Origin: Eubacteriales bacterium
Lineage (GTDB): Bacteria; Bacillota; Clostridia; Lachnospirales; Lachnospiraceae
Direction: 5' to 3'
Length of the DNA: 37,051 bases
NCBI GenBank assembly: GCA_030524545.1
Contig: JAUNGM010000039.1
Coordinates: 1 to 37,051 of the forward strand
Shown: in pieces, positions 7,784 through 16,099 of the stretch
Layout of the letters: each line of letters starts with the position of its first letter
Numbering within the stretch: position 1 is the first letter of the stretch
Made by a program: the position numbers and the translations under genes
The notes under the pieces: model-generated
What the model was told of the DNA's origin: nothing
What the model saw: only the letters and a program-made list of their open reading frames with translations
Database searches by the model: none

Positions 7784-8722
7784 CTATCGGTTCATAAACC
7801 TCTCAAATTCTTGATCCGTACATTTCACATAATGTGTTCCTGAAACCAAATGATCCGTTCCTTTGCTGTAATCCAGACCGGAAGTCTTGTAATCGTAAGT
7901 TTCCGCTGTCCGTGTCTTCTCCACGATCGGATTAGGAGAGGGAATCGCAGACAGGAGGCTTCTTGTATAAGGATGTATCGGATTATCAAAAATCTCTTCT
8001 GTGGTACCTGTCTCAAGCAGATGTCCCAGGTGCAGGACACCGATCCTGTCAGAAATATATTTTACCATGGAAAGGTCGTGTGCAATGAACATATAGGCCG
8101 TTCCGGTTTCCTGCTGGATGTCCTTCATCAGATTGACTACCTGTGCCTGGATGGAAACGTCAAGAGCGGAAATACATTCATCCGCAATGATCAGCTTCGG
8201 ATTCATGATCAAAGCTCTTGCAATGCCTACACGCTGTCTCTGGCCGCCGGAGAACTGATGCGGATACCGTGTGGCGTGTTCCGGGGCGAGTCCGACTTTT
8301 GCCAGGATCGCTTCGATTTTCTGCTTGCGGTCTGCACGGCTGGTGTACATGTGATGGATGTCCAGTCCTTCGCCCAGGATATCTTCTACCTTTTTACGGG
8401 GATTCAAAGATGCCATCGGATCCTGGAAGATCATCTGCATCTGGGTACGCAGGGATTTGTTGTCTGCCCTGGAGATTTTTTTGCTGATATCCATGCCGTT
8501 AAATGTTATTTTGCCGTCTGTGGGATCGTAGAGACGGATGACGCTTCTGCCGATGGTGGATTTTCCGGAGCCGGATTCGCCTACAAGGCCGTAGGTTTCT
8601 CCCGGATAGATCTTAAAAGAGACATCATCCACTGCTTTTACGGTAAAGCTGCTGCTGACTCTAAAATACTGTTTCAGGCCGTCTACTGTCAAAATCGGCG
8701 CTGCATTATAATTCGCTGCCAT
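7784..8722 (-). CDS. oppF: Oligopeptide ABC transporter ATP-binding protein OppF
   Basis: Cytoplasmic ATPase subunit of a peptide importer, 312 residues. Walker A is G-E-S-G-S-G-K-S (48-55). The ABC signature F-S-G-G-Q-R-Q-R is followed by Walker B I-I-A-D-E-C-I-S-A-L-D, with Cys where Pro is usual. The C-terminal oligopeptide-transporter extension contains P-I-H-P-Y-T-R-S-L-L. The ATG at 8722 follows GAAGGAGG on the minus strand and overlaps the end of oppD by 17 bases, implying translational coupling. It is the last gene of the opp operon, ending before the bidirectional terminator. Confidence 0.95.
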   Translation of the reverse strand: MAANYNAAPILTVDGLKQYFRVSSSFTVKAVDDVSFKIYPGETYGLVGESGSGKSTIGRSVIRLYDPTDGKITFNGMDISKKISRADNKSLRTQMQMIFQDPMASLNPRKKVEDILGEGLDIHHMYTSRADRKQKIEAILAKVGLAPEHATRYPHQFSGGQRQRVGIARALIMNPKLIIADECISALDVSIQAQVVNLMKDIQQETGTAYMFIAHDLSMVKYISDRIGVLHLGHLLETGTTEEIFDNPIHPYTRSLLSAIPSPNPIVEKTRTAETYDYKTSGLDYSKGTDHLVSGTHYVKCTDQEFERFMNR

Positions 8723-9800
8723 GTTTCTGCGCCTCCTTCTTCATTCGCTCGATACGGGTTTTCAGTTCGATTGGCATTTCTACCTTCGGAGCCCTTGGAT
8801 CCAGAAGCCAGGTGGCTGCGGAGTGGGTCTCAGTGATTTCGAACATCGGCGGGTCAGCCTTGTCGTCAATCTCCAGTGCATAACGATTACGCGGGGAGAA
8901 AGCATCACCTGTTTTTTCGTGGAGCAGGTTCGGCGGGGAACCCGGGATGGTATAGAGACGTTCGTCGTCCGTATCCAGGTCAGGCATTGCAGAAAGCAGG
9001 CCCCAGGTGTACGGATGGCGCGGGTCGTAGAAGATTTCGTTGATATTGCCCTTTTCTACGATTTTTCCTGCGTACATAACGTTTACATAATCGGCAACCT
9101 TTGCTACAACGCCCAGATCGTGTGTAATGTAGATAACGGAGATGCCTCGTTCCTTCTGGACGCGTTTGATCAGCTCGATGATCTTGGCCTGGATGGTGAC
9201 ATCCAGGGCGGTAGTAGGCTCGTCGCAGATAAGCAGATCCGGGTTGCAGGCCAGGGCAATGGCGATGACCACACGCTGGCGCATACCGCCGGAGAGCTGA
9301 TGGGGATAGTTCTTCATACGTTTCTCTGCATCCTCAATGCCGACCTCTTTCAGAAGCTCTACGGCTTTGGCGCGGGCTTCTTTTTTAGGTGTTTTGAAAT
9401 GCCAGATCATTCCTTCCATGATCTGCTTGCCGATGGTCATGGTCGGGTCTAAGGAAGTCATGGGATCCTGAAAGACCATGGCGATTCGTTTGCCGTTGAT
9501 GTGCCTGCGGATCCACTTTTTATCTTTTTTCAGGATATCCACCGTTTCCGGAGTGCCGTCTGCATGATGGTAGCTGAATTCGATGCTTCCGCTGTTGATG
9601 GAAGCATTGGATGCCAGGATGCCCATGGCAGCTTTCATGGTAACGGATTTGCCGGAACCGGATTCACCGACGATGGCGACGGTTTCGCCTTTGTAAAGGT
9701 CAATGTTTACACCGCGGATGGCGTGTACAGGGCCGGCTGTGGTGCGGAAGGTGATATCCAGGTTTTCGATATTCAGAATTTTTTCTTTTGATTCAGACAT
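8706..9800 (-). CDS. oppD: Oligopeptide ABC transporter ATP-binding protein OppD
   Basis: Second ATPase subunit, 364 residues. Walker A is G-E-S-G-S-G-K-S (45-52), the signature is L-S-G-G-M-R-Q-R, Walker B is [11 protein letters not shown] and the switch His is in Y-I-T-H-D-L-G. The C-terminus holds the peptide-transporter motif ([11 protein letters not shown], then I-P-G-S-P-P-N), slightly longer than usual. The ATG at 9800 follows GTGAGGTGAT. OppD and OppF form the heterodimeric motor of the OppBC channel. It lies 11 bases downstream of oppC. Confidence 0.95.
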   Translation of the reverse strand: MSESKEKILNIENLDITFRTTAGPVHAIRGVNIDLYKGETVAIVGESGSGKSVTMKAAMGILASNASINSGSIEFSYHHADGTPETVDILKKDKKWIRRHINGKRIAMVFQDPMTSLDPTMTIGKQIMEGMIWHFKTPKKEARAKAVELLKEVGIEDAEKRMKNYPHQLSGGMRQRVVIAIALACNPDLLICDEPTTALDVTIQAKIIELIKRVQKERGISVIYITHDLGVVAKVADYVNVMYAGKIVEKGNINEIFYDPRHPYTWGLLSAMPDLDTDDERLYTIPGSPPNLLHEKTGDAFSPRNRYALEIDDKADPPMFEITETHSAATWLLDPRAPKVEMPIELKTRIERMKKEAQKHGSEL

Positions 9801-9811
9801 GGTGTATCACC

Positions 9812-10870
9812 TCACATTTCTTTCATTTTCGGGTCAAGTGCTTCACGAAGGCCGTCGCCTACCAGGTTGAAGCTGAGCATCAAAAGTGCCATTACCACGA
9901 TCGGAGGAATGATCTGGTAAGGATGTGTGGTAAAGCTGTTGAAGCCTTCGGAGATCAGGGAACCTAAAGAACATTGGGGTACCGGGATTCCAAGGCCGAC
10001 AAAGCTTAAGAATGCCTCCGTAAAGATCGCAGTCGGAATGGAGAACATGACCTGTGTGATGATGGGGCCGATGATATTGGGAAGGACTTCCTTAAAGATG
10101 ATAAAGAAGCTTCCGGCTCCCAGGGTACGGGAGGCAAGGACAAATTCCTGCTCTTTCAGCTTCAGCATTTCCGCACGGGCGATCCGGCTCATGCCCACCC
10201 ATTCTGTGAGCATCAGGGCAAAGATGATGGTCAGCATACCCGGTTGCAGAACCAGAAGCAGCAGTGTTACGATAACAAGTCTTGGAATACCGTTGGCGAT
10301 TTCCAGGAACCGCTGCATTACCATATCCACCTTGCCCCCGAAGTAACCGGAGATCAGTCCGTAGCTCATACCGATGAGCATATCGATAATGGCTGCCGCT
10401 ACGGCGATGATCAGGGAAACTCTGGCGCCGGACCAGGTACGTGTCCAGATGTCCCGGCCGAAATTGTCACTTCCGAACCAGTAATAGAGGTCGTCGAGGC
10501 CTTTGTCTTCATAGTAGTTGATTTTCATGGAACCGGTCGTGGTGCTTAAGGACTCGGAACCGTCAAAGATTCCGAATTTTTCCAGGAATTTTACCCTTGG
10601 GGCAAAGTTCTTCTGGCTGAGTTCCTGACCGGAGTAGGTATATTCATTCATACCGGGGCCTATGACTGCCATAATGCTGATAAGGATAATCAGAACAAGT
10701 CCGACTACAGCGCTTGTTTTGCGGAAATAACGGATAAAAACATCCTTCCAGAAGCTCTGTGAGGAAAAGTTGGTGTCAATGGCAATTTCTCCGGCATTAT
10801 TTTTCAGTTTGAAATCGGCATCAACAGGGACATAAGCGGATGCCGTGCCGACAGTTGTTGAAGTTTTCAT
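9812..10870 (-). CDS. oppC: Oligopeptide ABC transporter permease OppC
   Basis: Inner permease subunit, 352 residues, with the OppC-type N-terminal tail before the first membrane helix (around residues 52-72). An extracellular segment of about 65 residues follows, then the binding-protein-dependent transport domain with about five more helices. The EAA-like loop reads approximately A-R-T-L-G-A-G-S-F-F-I-I-F-K-E-V-L-P-N. The segment G-S-D-N-F-G-R-D-I-W-T-R is typical of OppC/DppC. The ATG at 10870 follows AAGGAG and is only 5 bases after the oppB stop. Confidence 0.94.
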   Translation of the reverse strand: MKTSTTVGTASAYVPVDADFKLKNNAGEIAIDTNFSSQSFWKDVFIRYFRKTSAVVGLVLIILISIMAVIGPGMNEYTYSGQELSQKNFAPRVKFLEKFGIFDGSESLSTTTGSMKINYYEDKGLDDLYYWFGSDNFGRDIWTRTWSGARVSLIIAVAAAIIDMLIGMSYGLISGYFGGKVDMVMQRFLEIANGIPRLVIVTLLLLVLQPGMLTIIFALMLTEWVGMSRIARAEMLKLKEQEFVLASRTLGAGSFFIIFKEVLPNIIGPIITQVMFSIPTAIFTEAFLSFVGLGIPVPQCSLGSLISEGFNSFTTHPYQIIPPIVVMALLMLSFNLVGDGLREALDPKMKEM

Positions 10871-10875
10871 GCGCT

Positions 10876-11811
10876 TTAGTCTCCTTTCTTAGCCAGACGG
10901 ATTCTCGGGTCAATGATTCCATAAAGGATATCTACCACCAGCATGATTCCGATGTACATTGCAGAATAAATGAAGCTCAAAGAGATAACCACATTATAGT
11001 CGTTGGACTGGATCGCGTTTACAAGAAGGCTGCCTACGCCGGGAATGGCGAAGATTTTTTCTACAACCAGGGAACCTGTCATCAGGTCTACGATCAGTGG
11101 CGCAAGAACGGTGATAATGGGAATCAGGGCATTTCGAAGGGCATGGCGGAAGATCAGGGCCGGGCCGGAAATGCCTTTGCTCTCTGCAAGGAGCATGTAA
11201 TCACTGCCAAGAACCTCAAGCATTTCGCTTCTGGTGAAACGTGCAATGGATGCCATGGTAAACATGGAAAGAGAAATGCTTGGCAGTACACTGGAACCCA
11301 TGGACTGCTGAACCGTGTACAGCATAGGAAACCATTTCAATTTAAAACCAAGGGTGTAGCTCAGCGCCAGCGCAAATACATACGAAGGAACCGACACACC
11401 GATAACAGAGATTACGGTAGCAAGAGAATCCCAGATGGTATCATGCTTTAAGGCTGCGATGAGTCCAAGGATCAGGCCAAGGATGGCACCGATGAGTACG
11501 GCAAAGCCGCCGATAAAAATGGATATAGGAAGTCTTGTTTCCAGCATCTGGGCAATAGGGGTATTCTTGGAAATTTTGTAGCTGACACCCAAATCTCCAT
11601 GGAGCATATTCCCCACATAACGGAAAAATTGTACGATGATCGGGTCATCCAGACCATATTTTGCATAAAGTGCGGCCTTCTGGGTTTCGTTCAGTTTTTC
11701 ATCATTAAAGGGGGAACCCGGCATTAACTGCATCAGGATAAATAAGACAAGCAGGATAGCCAGGAGAGTAAAAAGAGAAGTCAGCAGTCGTTTGATGGTA
11801 TATTTTTTCAC
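10876..11811 (-). CDS. oppB: Oligopeptide ABC transporter permease OppB
   Basis: Permease partner of OppC, 311 residues from the GTG at 11811 (V-K-K-Y-T-I-K-R-L-L), preceded by GAGGAGG at a good distance. The frame is open 26 codons further upstream, but that stretch crosses the intergenic hairpin and has no ribosome site. The first helix (about 10-30) is followed by the OppB signature M-P-G-S-P-F. About six helices are predicted, with the EAA loop A-E-S-K-G-I-S-G-P-A-L-I-F-R-H-A-L-R-N. Second gene of the operon, separated from oppA by a hairpin. Confidence 0.94.
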   Translation of the reverse strand: MKKYTIKRLLTSLFTLLAILLVLFILMQLMPGSPFNDEKLNETQKAALYAKYGLDDPIIVQFFRYVGNMLHGDLGVSYKISKNTPIAQMLETRLPISIFIGGFAVLIGAILGLILGLIAALKHDTIWDSLATVISVIGVSVPSYVFALALSYTLGFKLKWFPMLYTVQQSMGSSVLPSISLSMFTMASIARFTRSEMLEVLGSDYMLLAESKGISGPALIFRHALRNALIPIITVLAPLIVDLMTGSLVVEKIFAIPGVGSLLVNAIQSNDYNVVISLSFIYSAMYIGIMLVVDILYGIIDPRIRLAKKGD

Positions 11812-11833
11812 ATTTAGCCTCCTCACTTTGAAA

Positions 11834-11863
11834 GGCCGCACTAAAGTTCCCCTTAGTGCGGCC
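11834..11863 (-). other. Perfect 11-bp hairpin between oppA and oppB
   Basis: GGCCGCACTAA (11834-11844) and TTAGTGCGGCC (11853-11863) are perfectly complementary with an 8-base loop. On the minus strand it is followed by TTTC, a weak run. It lies just upstream of the oppB ribosome site. Its place between the binding-protein gene and the permease genes suits a partial terminator or mRNA-stabilising hairpin that yields more OppA than permease, a known arrangement for ABC importer operons. Confidence 0.7.
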
Positions 11864-11940
11864 AAATAGGAATCCGTTATCGTGATCATTCAGTCAGGCC
11901 TATGTAAGTCATTCGAAACGGAAGCGCTGCAGCAGATGAT

Positions 11941-13584
11941 TTATTCTGTTTTTGCAGCGTTTTTGTAAACACGGTTCAGAGCAACCGGATGGAATTCAAT
12001 TCCTGTAACCTTAGAAGAAAGCATTTCTGCATTTGCCTGGGTATAAAGCGGGAAGATTACTGCTTCATCCATAACCAGTTTTTCTGCATCATACAGTCTT
12101 GCCCAGCGTCCTTCTGCATCTGTGCAGAGGTCACCGGTGGTGCACTCATCGATGATCGCATCGAAATCAGAATTGCTCCACAGACCATAGTTGTTGGAGT
12201 TTCCTGTTACCCACATGCCGAGGTAGGTCATCGGGTCAGCGTAGTCCGGTCCCCAGCGGGTAAGTCCAAGCTGGAAGTTGCCTTCCTGCATATCTTCTAC
12301 ACGCTGTTTCTTAGGCTCGATGGTAAGGTTTACGGTCAGTCCCGGAAGAGTGGTTTCCCACTGTTCTTTCAGAACCTGTGCAACCTTCTGAGGTGCATCG
12401 TCAGCATCTACGACCATATCCAGTTCCAGTTCGGAAATGCCAAGTTCTTCAAGGCCTGCTGCCCAAAGCTCAGCAGCTTTGTCTGCATCATATGCGCAGA
12501 CGTCAGCATATCTTTCCTGATCAGCAGAGTAGTCGGATCCGTCAGGACCTGCAGCAAACTGCATCGGAACTGCTGTGTAAGTCGGAAGAGAGCCGTCCTT
12601 CAGTACGTCGCCTGTGATGGCTTCACGGTTGATCGCATGAGTCATGGCAAGACGGATGTTCTGGTTAGCAAGCTCCGGTACGGCATCCATGTTCGGGCTG
12701 ACATACCACAGATAGCCTGCACCGATGGTCTGGAATTCCGGATCTTCTTTTACCTGGTCAACCTGCTCGCCGTTTACGAGAGTGGTGTCCAGAGCGCCGG
12801 TCTGATAGCTCATAAGAGCCTGCTGGGAATCCTGGATTACCTGATAATTCAGTCCCGGAAGCTGTACTCTTTCTGTATCCCAGTATTCGTCGTTCTTGGT
12901 AAGATGGAAAGCGGTTGCAGCCGGCTCGTAGGTATCCATGATGAAAGCGCCGTTGGATAATACGGTGTCCGGGCTGGTTCCGAAGGTGTCGCCTACGGAT
13001 TCAAAGAATGCCTGGTTTACCGGGTAGAAGGTCGGGAAATACATCAGGGACAGGAAGTAGCTGACAGGAACGTTCAGTTTTACTTCCAGAGTCTTGTCAT
13101 CTACTGCCGTAACGCCAAGCTCGCTCTTGTCTTTCTCACCTGCGATGATTTCAGCTGCATTGACTACCTGTCCGATATCACTTAACATGTAAGCATATTC
13201 GGAAGCAACATCCGGGTCAACGGCTCTCTGCCATGCAAATACGAAATCTGCTGCTGTAACAGGATCACCGTTGCTCCAGCTTGCATCACGTAAATGGAAG
13301 GTGTAGGTAAGACCATCCTCGGATAGATCATAGCTTTCTGCAATTGCCGGAACTGCCTGTCCGTCTGCATCCATCTGCATCAGACCATCTGTGTAGTCAG
13401 CGATTACTTCGAATGAAGTTCCGTCTGTTGCCTGCTGCGGGTCAAGGGACTCTACCGGAGTTTCCAGCATGATGTTCAGGTCAGATGTACCGGTTTCTGC
13501 ATATACGGTTGTATTGAAGCCGACAAGTCCAAGAACAAGAGCGGAAGCAGTCAGAAGAGATACTGTTGCTTTTGTTTTTTTCAT
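11941..13584 (-). CDS. oppA: Oligopeptide-binding protein OppA (no lipobox cysteine)
   Basis: Extracellular solute-binding protein family 5, 547 residues, delivering peptides to OppBCDF. The N-terminus is a signal peptide (M-K-K-T-K-A-T, a hydrophobic core to about residue 22, then a possible signal peptidase I site V-Y-A/E at 27-30). The stretch L-G-L-V-G-F (18-23) has Phe where a lipobox would have Cys; codon 23 is TTC, one base from TGC. Family motifs include L-D-P-Q-Q-A-T-D-G and, further on, G-L-T-Y-T-F-H-L-R with S-W-S-N-G-D-P-V-T-A-A-D-F. The ATG at 13584 follows AAGGAGGAAG. It is first in the operon behind an intrinsic terminator and a clear promoter. Without a lipid anchor the protein may be released or held by other means. 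Confidence 0.93.
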   Translation of the reverse strand: MKKTKATVSLLTASALVLGLVGFNTTVYAETGTSDLNIMLETPVESLDPQQATDGTSFEVIADYTDGLMQMDADGQAVPAIAESYDLSEDGLTYTFHLRDASWSNGDPVTAADFVFAWQRAVDPDVASEYAYMLSDIGQVVNAAEIIAGEKDKSELGVTAVDDKTLEVKLNVPVSYFLSLMYFPTFYPVNQAFFESVGDTFGTSPDTVLSNGAFIMDTYEPAATAFHLTKNDEYWDTERVQLPGLNYQVIQDSQQALMSYQTGALDTTLVNGEQVDQVKEDPEFQTIGAGYLWYVSPNMDAVPELANQNIRLAMTHAINREAITGDVLKDGSLPTYTAVPMQFAAGPDGSDYSADQERYADVCAYDADKAAELWAAGLEELGISELELDMVVDADDAPQKVAQVLKEQWETTLPGLTVNLTIEPKKQRVEDMQEGNFQLGLTRWGPDYADPMTYLGMWVTGNSNNYGLWSNSDFDAIIDECTTGDLCTDAEGRWARLYDAEKLVMDEAVIFPLYTQANAEMLSSKVTGIEFHPVALNRVYKNAAKTE

Positions 13585-13620
13585 TATAACTTCCTCCTTA
13601 TTTAGTTTTGAAAAAATAAA

Positions 13621-13663
13621 AAAGAGCGCAAAGAGTCTTTATCTACGCACCTTTGCGCTCTTT
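13621..13663 (-). terminator. Intrinsic terminator in the oppA leader
   Basis: AAAGAGCGCAAAG (13621-13633) and CTTTGCGCTCTTT (13651-13663) form a perfect 13-bp stem with a 17-base loop. On the minus strand the stem is followed by TTTTTTATTTTTTC, a strong terminator tail directed toward oppA. It sits between the promoter (13668-13696) and the oppA start, so transcripts must read through or antiterminate. Confidence 0.8.
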
Positions 13664-13667
13664 TAGT

Positions 13668-13696
13668 AATATAGCACATCAATGTGCAGAAGTCCA
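13668..13696 (-). promoter_or_regulatory. Promoter of the opp operon
   Basis: On the minus strand TGGACT (13696-13691, 4 of 6) and TATATT (13673-13668, 5 of 6) are spaced 17 bases apart. Predicted transcription starts almost at the leader terminator stem, giving a leader of about 75-80 bases. Confidence 0.6.
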
Positions 13697-13780
13697 TAGT
13701 AAATTTAAAAATAAAAGAATAAAACAGAGCAAGGAAAATTCGCTACTCTTTGACAGAAGCTTCCATTTATAAGATTTTTG

Positions 13781-13789
13781 TGATAGAAT
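13781..13789 (+). promoter_or_regulatory. Candidate extended -10 promoter for sua5
   Basis: TGATAGAAT is an extended -10 (TGn + TAGAAT) about 50 bases before the first sua5 start. The -35 position has only TTCCAT. A perfect TTGACA at 13750 is too far upstream (28 bases) to pair with it. Confidence 0.3.
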
Positions 13790-13841
13790 AAAAAAAGAAA
13801 AGCAGGCAGAAGCAAGCTGAGAGAAAGGATGCGCAGAAGAA

Positions 13842-14894
13842 ATGAGGGCAGAGGTTGTGAGAATGTCGGCTGAGCAGATAAATATGGAAGCAGTGGAAAA
13901 AGCCGGCAGGATTTTAAAAGAGGGGGGACTGGTCGCGATACCGACAGAGACGGTCTACGGACTTGGCGGGAATGCACTGGATCCTAAAGCTTCTATTAAA
14001 ATATATGCAGCCAAGGGACGGCCTTCCGATAATCCTCTCATCGTGCATATTGCAGAAATGGAGAAGCTTTCGGAGATTGTAACGGAGATTCCGGAGAAAG
14101 CACGGATTTTGGCAGAGAAATTCTGGCCGGGGCCGTTGACGATGATCCTGCCGAAGGCAGATATCGTACCGAAGGAGACGACGGGAGGGCTGGACAGTGT
14201 GGCCGTGAGATTCCCGAGTGACCGTGTTGCGCAGGAAGTGATCCGGGCGGCAGGCGGATTTGTGGCTGCCCCGAGCGCCAATACTTCCGGGAGGCCAAGT
14301 CCTACCAGGGCGGAACATGTGATCGAGGATCTGGGAGATGCCATTGATATGATCATTGACGGAGGCCCGGTGGGAATCGGGCTGGAATCGACGATCGTGG
14401 ATTTTACGGAAGATGTTCCGGTGGTGTTAAGGCCGGGTTACATATCTCTGGAAATGCTTAAGGAGACGCTGGGAGAGGTACGGATGGACAGAGGGCTTCT
14501 GATTACGGACAGCAGTGTACGCCCCAAGGCTCCCGGGATGAAATACAGGCATTATGCACCTCAGGCAGATCTTACGATCGTGGAAGGGCATGAGGAGGCT
14601 GTGGTAGAGCAGATCAACCGTTTTGCAGCAGAAGCGGCAGCATTGGGGAAAAAGGTGGGAATTATCGCCACAGACGAAACCGCAGGGAAATATCCTTTGG
14701 GAATCGTGAAGAGTATCGGAAGCAGGGAAGACGAGGACACGATCGGGCAGCATCTTTTTGAGGTGCTCCGGGATTTTGACCACTGCCAGGTAAGCGCAAT
14801 TTATTCGGAGGCGTTTTATACGCCGCGGATCGGTCAGGCGGTTATGAACCGGCTTTTGAAGGCAGCAGGGCATAAAATAATCTCTGTTTCCTGA
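13842..14894 (+). CDS. L-threonylcarbamoyladenylate synthase (Sua5/YwlC type)
   Basis: Makes threonylcarbamoyl-AMP from threonine, bicarbonate and ATP, the first step of the universal t6A37 tRNA modification. The 350 residues fit the long Sua5 form: an N-terminal YrdC domain (P-T-E-T-V-Y-G-L-G, K-G-R-P-S-D-N-P-L-I, P-S-A-N-T-S-G-R-P-S-P-T) plus a C-terminal Sua5 domain from about residue 210, joined through the conserved A-P-G-M-K-Y-R-H-Y-A-P linker. The ATG at 13842 has a weak site; an in-frame ATG at 13863 follows AGAGG and is also possible. It is transcribed away from opp, with rpiB following. Confidence 0.95.
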   Translation: MRAEVVRMSAEQINMEAVEKAGRILKEGGLVAIPTETVYGLGGNALDPKASIKIYAAKGRPSDNPLIVHIAEMEKLSEIVTEIPEKARILAEKFWPGPLTMILPKADIVPKETTGGLDSVAVRFPSDRVAQEVIRAAGGFVAAPSANTSGRPSPTRAEHVIEDLGDAIDMIIDGGPVGIGLESTIVDFTEDVPVVLRPGYISLEMLKETLGEVRMDRGLLITDSSVRPKAPGMKYRHYAPQADLTIVEGHEEAVVEQINRFAAEAAALGKKVGIIATDETAGKYPLGIVKSIGSREDEDTIGQHLFEVLRDFDHCQVSAIYSEAFYTPRIGQAVMNRLLKAAGHKIISVS

Positions 14895-15008
14895 CAGATG
14901 TCCTGGAATTCCGGGGCAGAGTCGTGGTATCTTAGAACCAGAGGCTTCCTGAACAGGATGTTTTTGGAATCTATGGATAATATAGTGTGAGTTTAAGGAG
15001 GAAAAGGT

Positions 15009-15440
15009 ATGTTAGCATTGGGGTGTGACCATGGCGGTTACGAATTAAAGCAGGAGATTAAGAAATACCTGGAGGAGAAGGGAATCGAATATAAGGATTT
15101 CGGCTGTGACAGTACAGAGGCAGTAGACTATCCGGTCTATGCGAAAAAAGTGGCAAAGGCGATTCAGAGCGGTGAATGCGAGAAAGGAATCCTGATCTGC
15201 GGTACCGGTATCGGCATTTCCATTACAGCAAATAAATTTAAGGGAATCCGCGCGGCCCTTTGTACGGATTGCTTCTGTGCGGAAGCGACACGTCTTCATA
15301 ATGATGCCAATGTACTTGCTCTTGGGGGACGAGTGGTAGGCCCGGGACTTGCACTGAAAATCGTGGATACATTCTTAAATACGCCATTTTCCGGTGCGGA
15401 ACGTCATATGAACAGAATTGCGCAGATGGAAGCAGAATAA
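15009..15440 (+). CDS. rpiB: Ribose-5-phosphate isomerase B
   Basis: Interconverts ribose-5-P and ribulose-5-P in the pentose phosphate pathway; 143 residues, the usual length. D7-H8 (C-D-H-G-G) and the catalytic Cys64 in I-C-G-T-G-I-G-I-S-I-T-A-N-K define RpiB, and R-L-H-N-D-A-N-V-L follows. RpiB/LacAB homologs can act on other sugars such as allose-6-P, but the intact motifs and housekeeping context favour ribose-5-P. The start ATG at 15009 has TAAGGAGG upstream. The dCMP deaminase gene starts 14 bases after its stop. Confidence 0.94.
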   Translation: MLALGCDHGGYELKQEIKKYLEEKGIEYKDFGCDSTEAVDYPVYAKKVAKAIQSGECEKGILICGTGIGISITANKFKGIRAALCTDCFCAEATRLHNDANVLALGGRVVGPGLALKIVDTFLNTPFSGAERHMNRIAQMEAE

Positions 15441-15454
15441 GAAGAGGATTTTTA

Positions 15455-15946
15455 ATGGAGAAGAATTATAAAAGAACGGATCATATCTCCTGGGACGAAT
15501 ACTTTATGGGAGTTGCAATCCTGTCCGGAATGCGGTCCAAGGATCCAAGCTCCCAGGTAGGCGCGTGCATTGTAAGTCAGGATAATAAGATTTTGTCCAT
15601 GGGATATAATGGCTTTCCTATCGGATGTTCAGATGATGAATTTCCCTGGGCAAGAGAAGGGGATGCCCTGGATACCAAGTATTTATATGTGACGCACAGT
15701 GAGCTGAATGCGATTTTAAATTATCGCGGCGGCAGTCTGGAAGGGGCAAAATTATATGTCTCTCTTTTTCCCTGCAACGAATGTGCCAAAGCCATCATCC
15801 AGTCCGGTATTAAAACCATTGTGTATGACTGCGATAAATATGCGGATACGCCGTCCGTGATCGCTTCCAAGCGTATGCTGGATGCGGCAGGGGTACGATA
15901 TTATAAATATAACCGGACGGGAAGGGAGATATCCTTTTCCGTTTAA
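15455..15946 (+). CDS. dCMP deaminase (ComEB family)
   Basis: Zinc-dependent deaminase converting dCMP to dUMP for thymidylate synthesis, 163 residues. The active-site motif is H81-S-E83 (Ser replaces the Ala of H-A-E), with P-C-N-E-C at 106-110 supplying the other zinc ligands. The N-terminal W-D-E-Y-F-M-G-V-A and Q-V-G-A-C-I-V match the deoxycytidylate deaminase branch rather than tRNA adenosine deaminase. The ATG at 15455 has GAAGAGG upstream and is closely coupled to rpiB. Confidence 0.92.
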   Translation: MEKNYKRTDHISWDEYFMGVAILSGMRSKDPSSQVGACIVSQDNKILSMGYNGFPIGCSDDEFPWAREGDALDTKYLYVTHSELNAILNYRGGSLEGAKLYVSLFPCNECAKAIIQSGIKTIVYDCDKYADTPSVIASKRMLDAAGVRYYKYNRTGREISFSV

Positions 15947-16009
15947 AGGAATCAGGGAAGTTCCGGGTTTCAGATGCAGAAAGCATAAAGCCCGGATATG
16001 ATAAAAACG

Positions 16010-16038
16010 TTGCTGTTTGAGGAAATTTGTAGTATATT
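16010..16038 (+). promoter_or_regulatory. Promoter of the phosphoglucomutase gene
   Basis: TTGCTG (16010-16015) and TATATT (16033-16038) are separated by exactly 17 bases, about 60 bases before the mutase start. This indicates the mutase has its own promoter rather than only read-through from comEB. Confidence 0.6.
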
Positions 16039-16099
16039 AATAATAACTGTTGTGTAGTACACAAAATAACAGAAAATAAATATAGGAGTGGTGAAACTA

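Noticed and set aside
13621-13663. Terminator hairpin read as belonging to a + strand gene
   Set aside because: No + strand gene lies upstream (opp is on the minus strand) and the long T-run is on the minus-strand side, so it belongs to the oppA leader.
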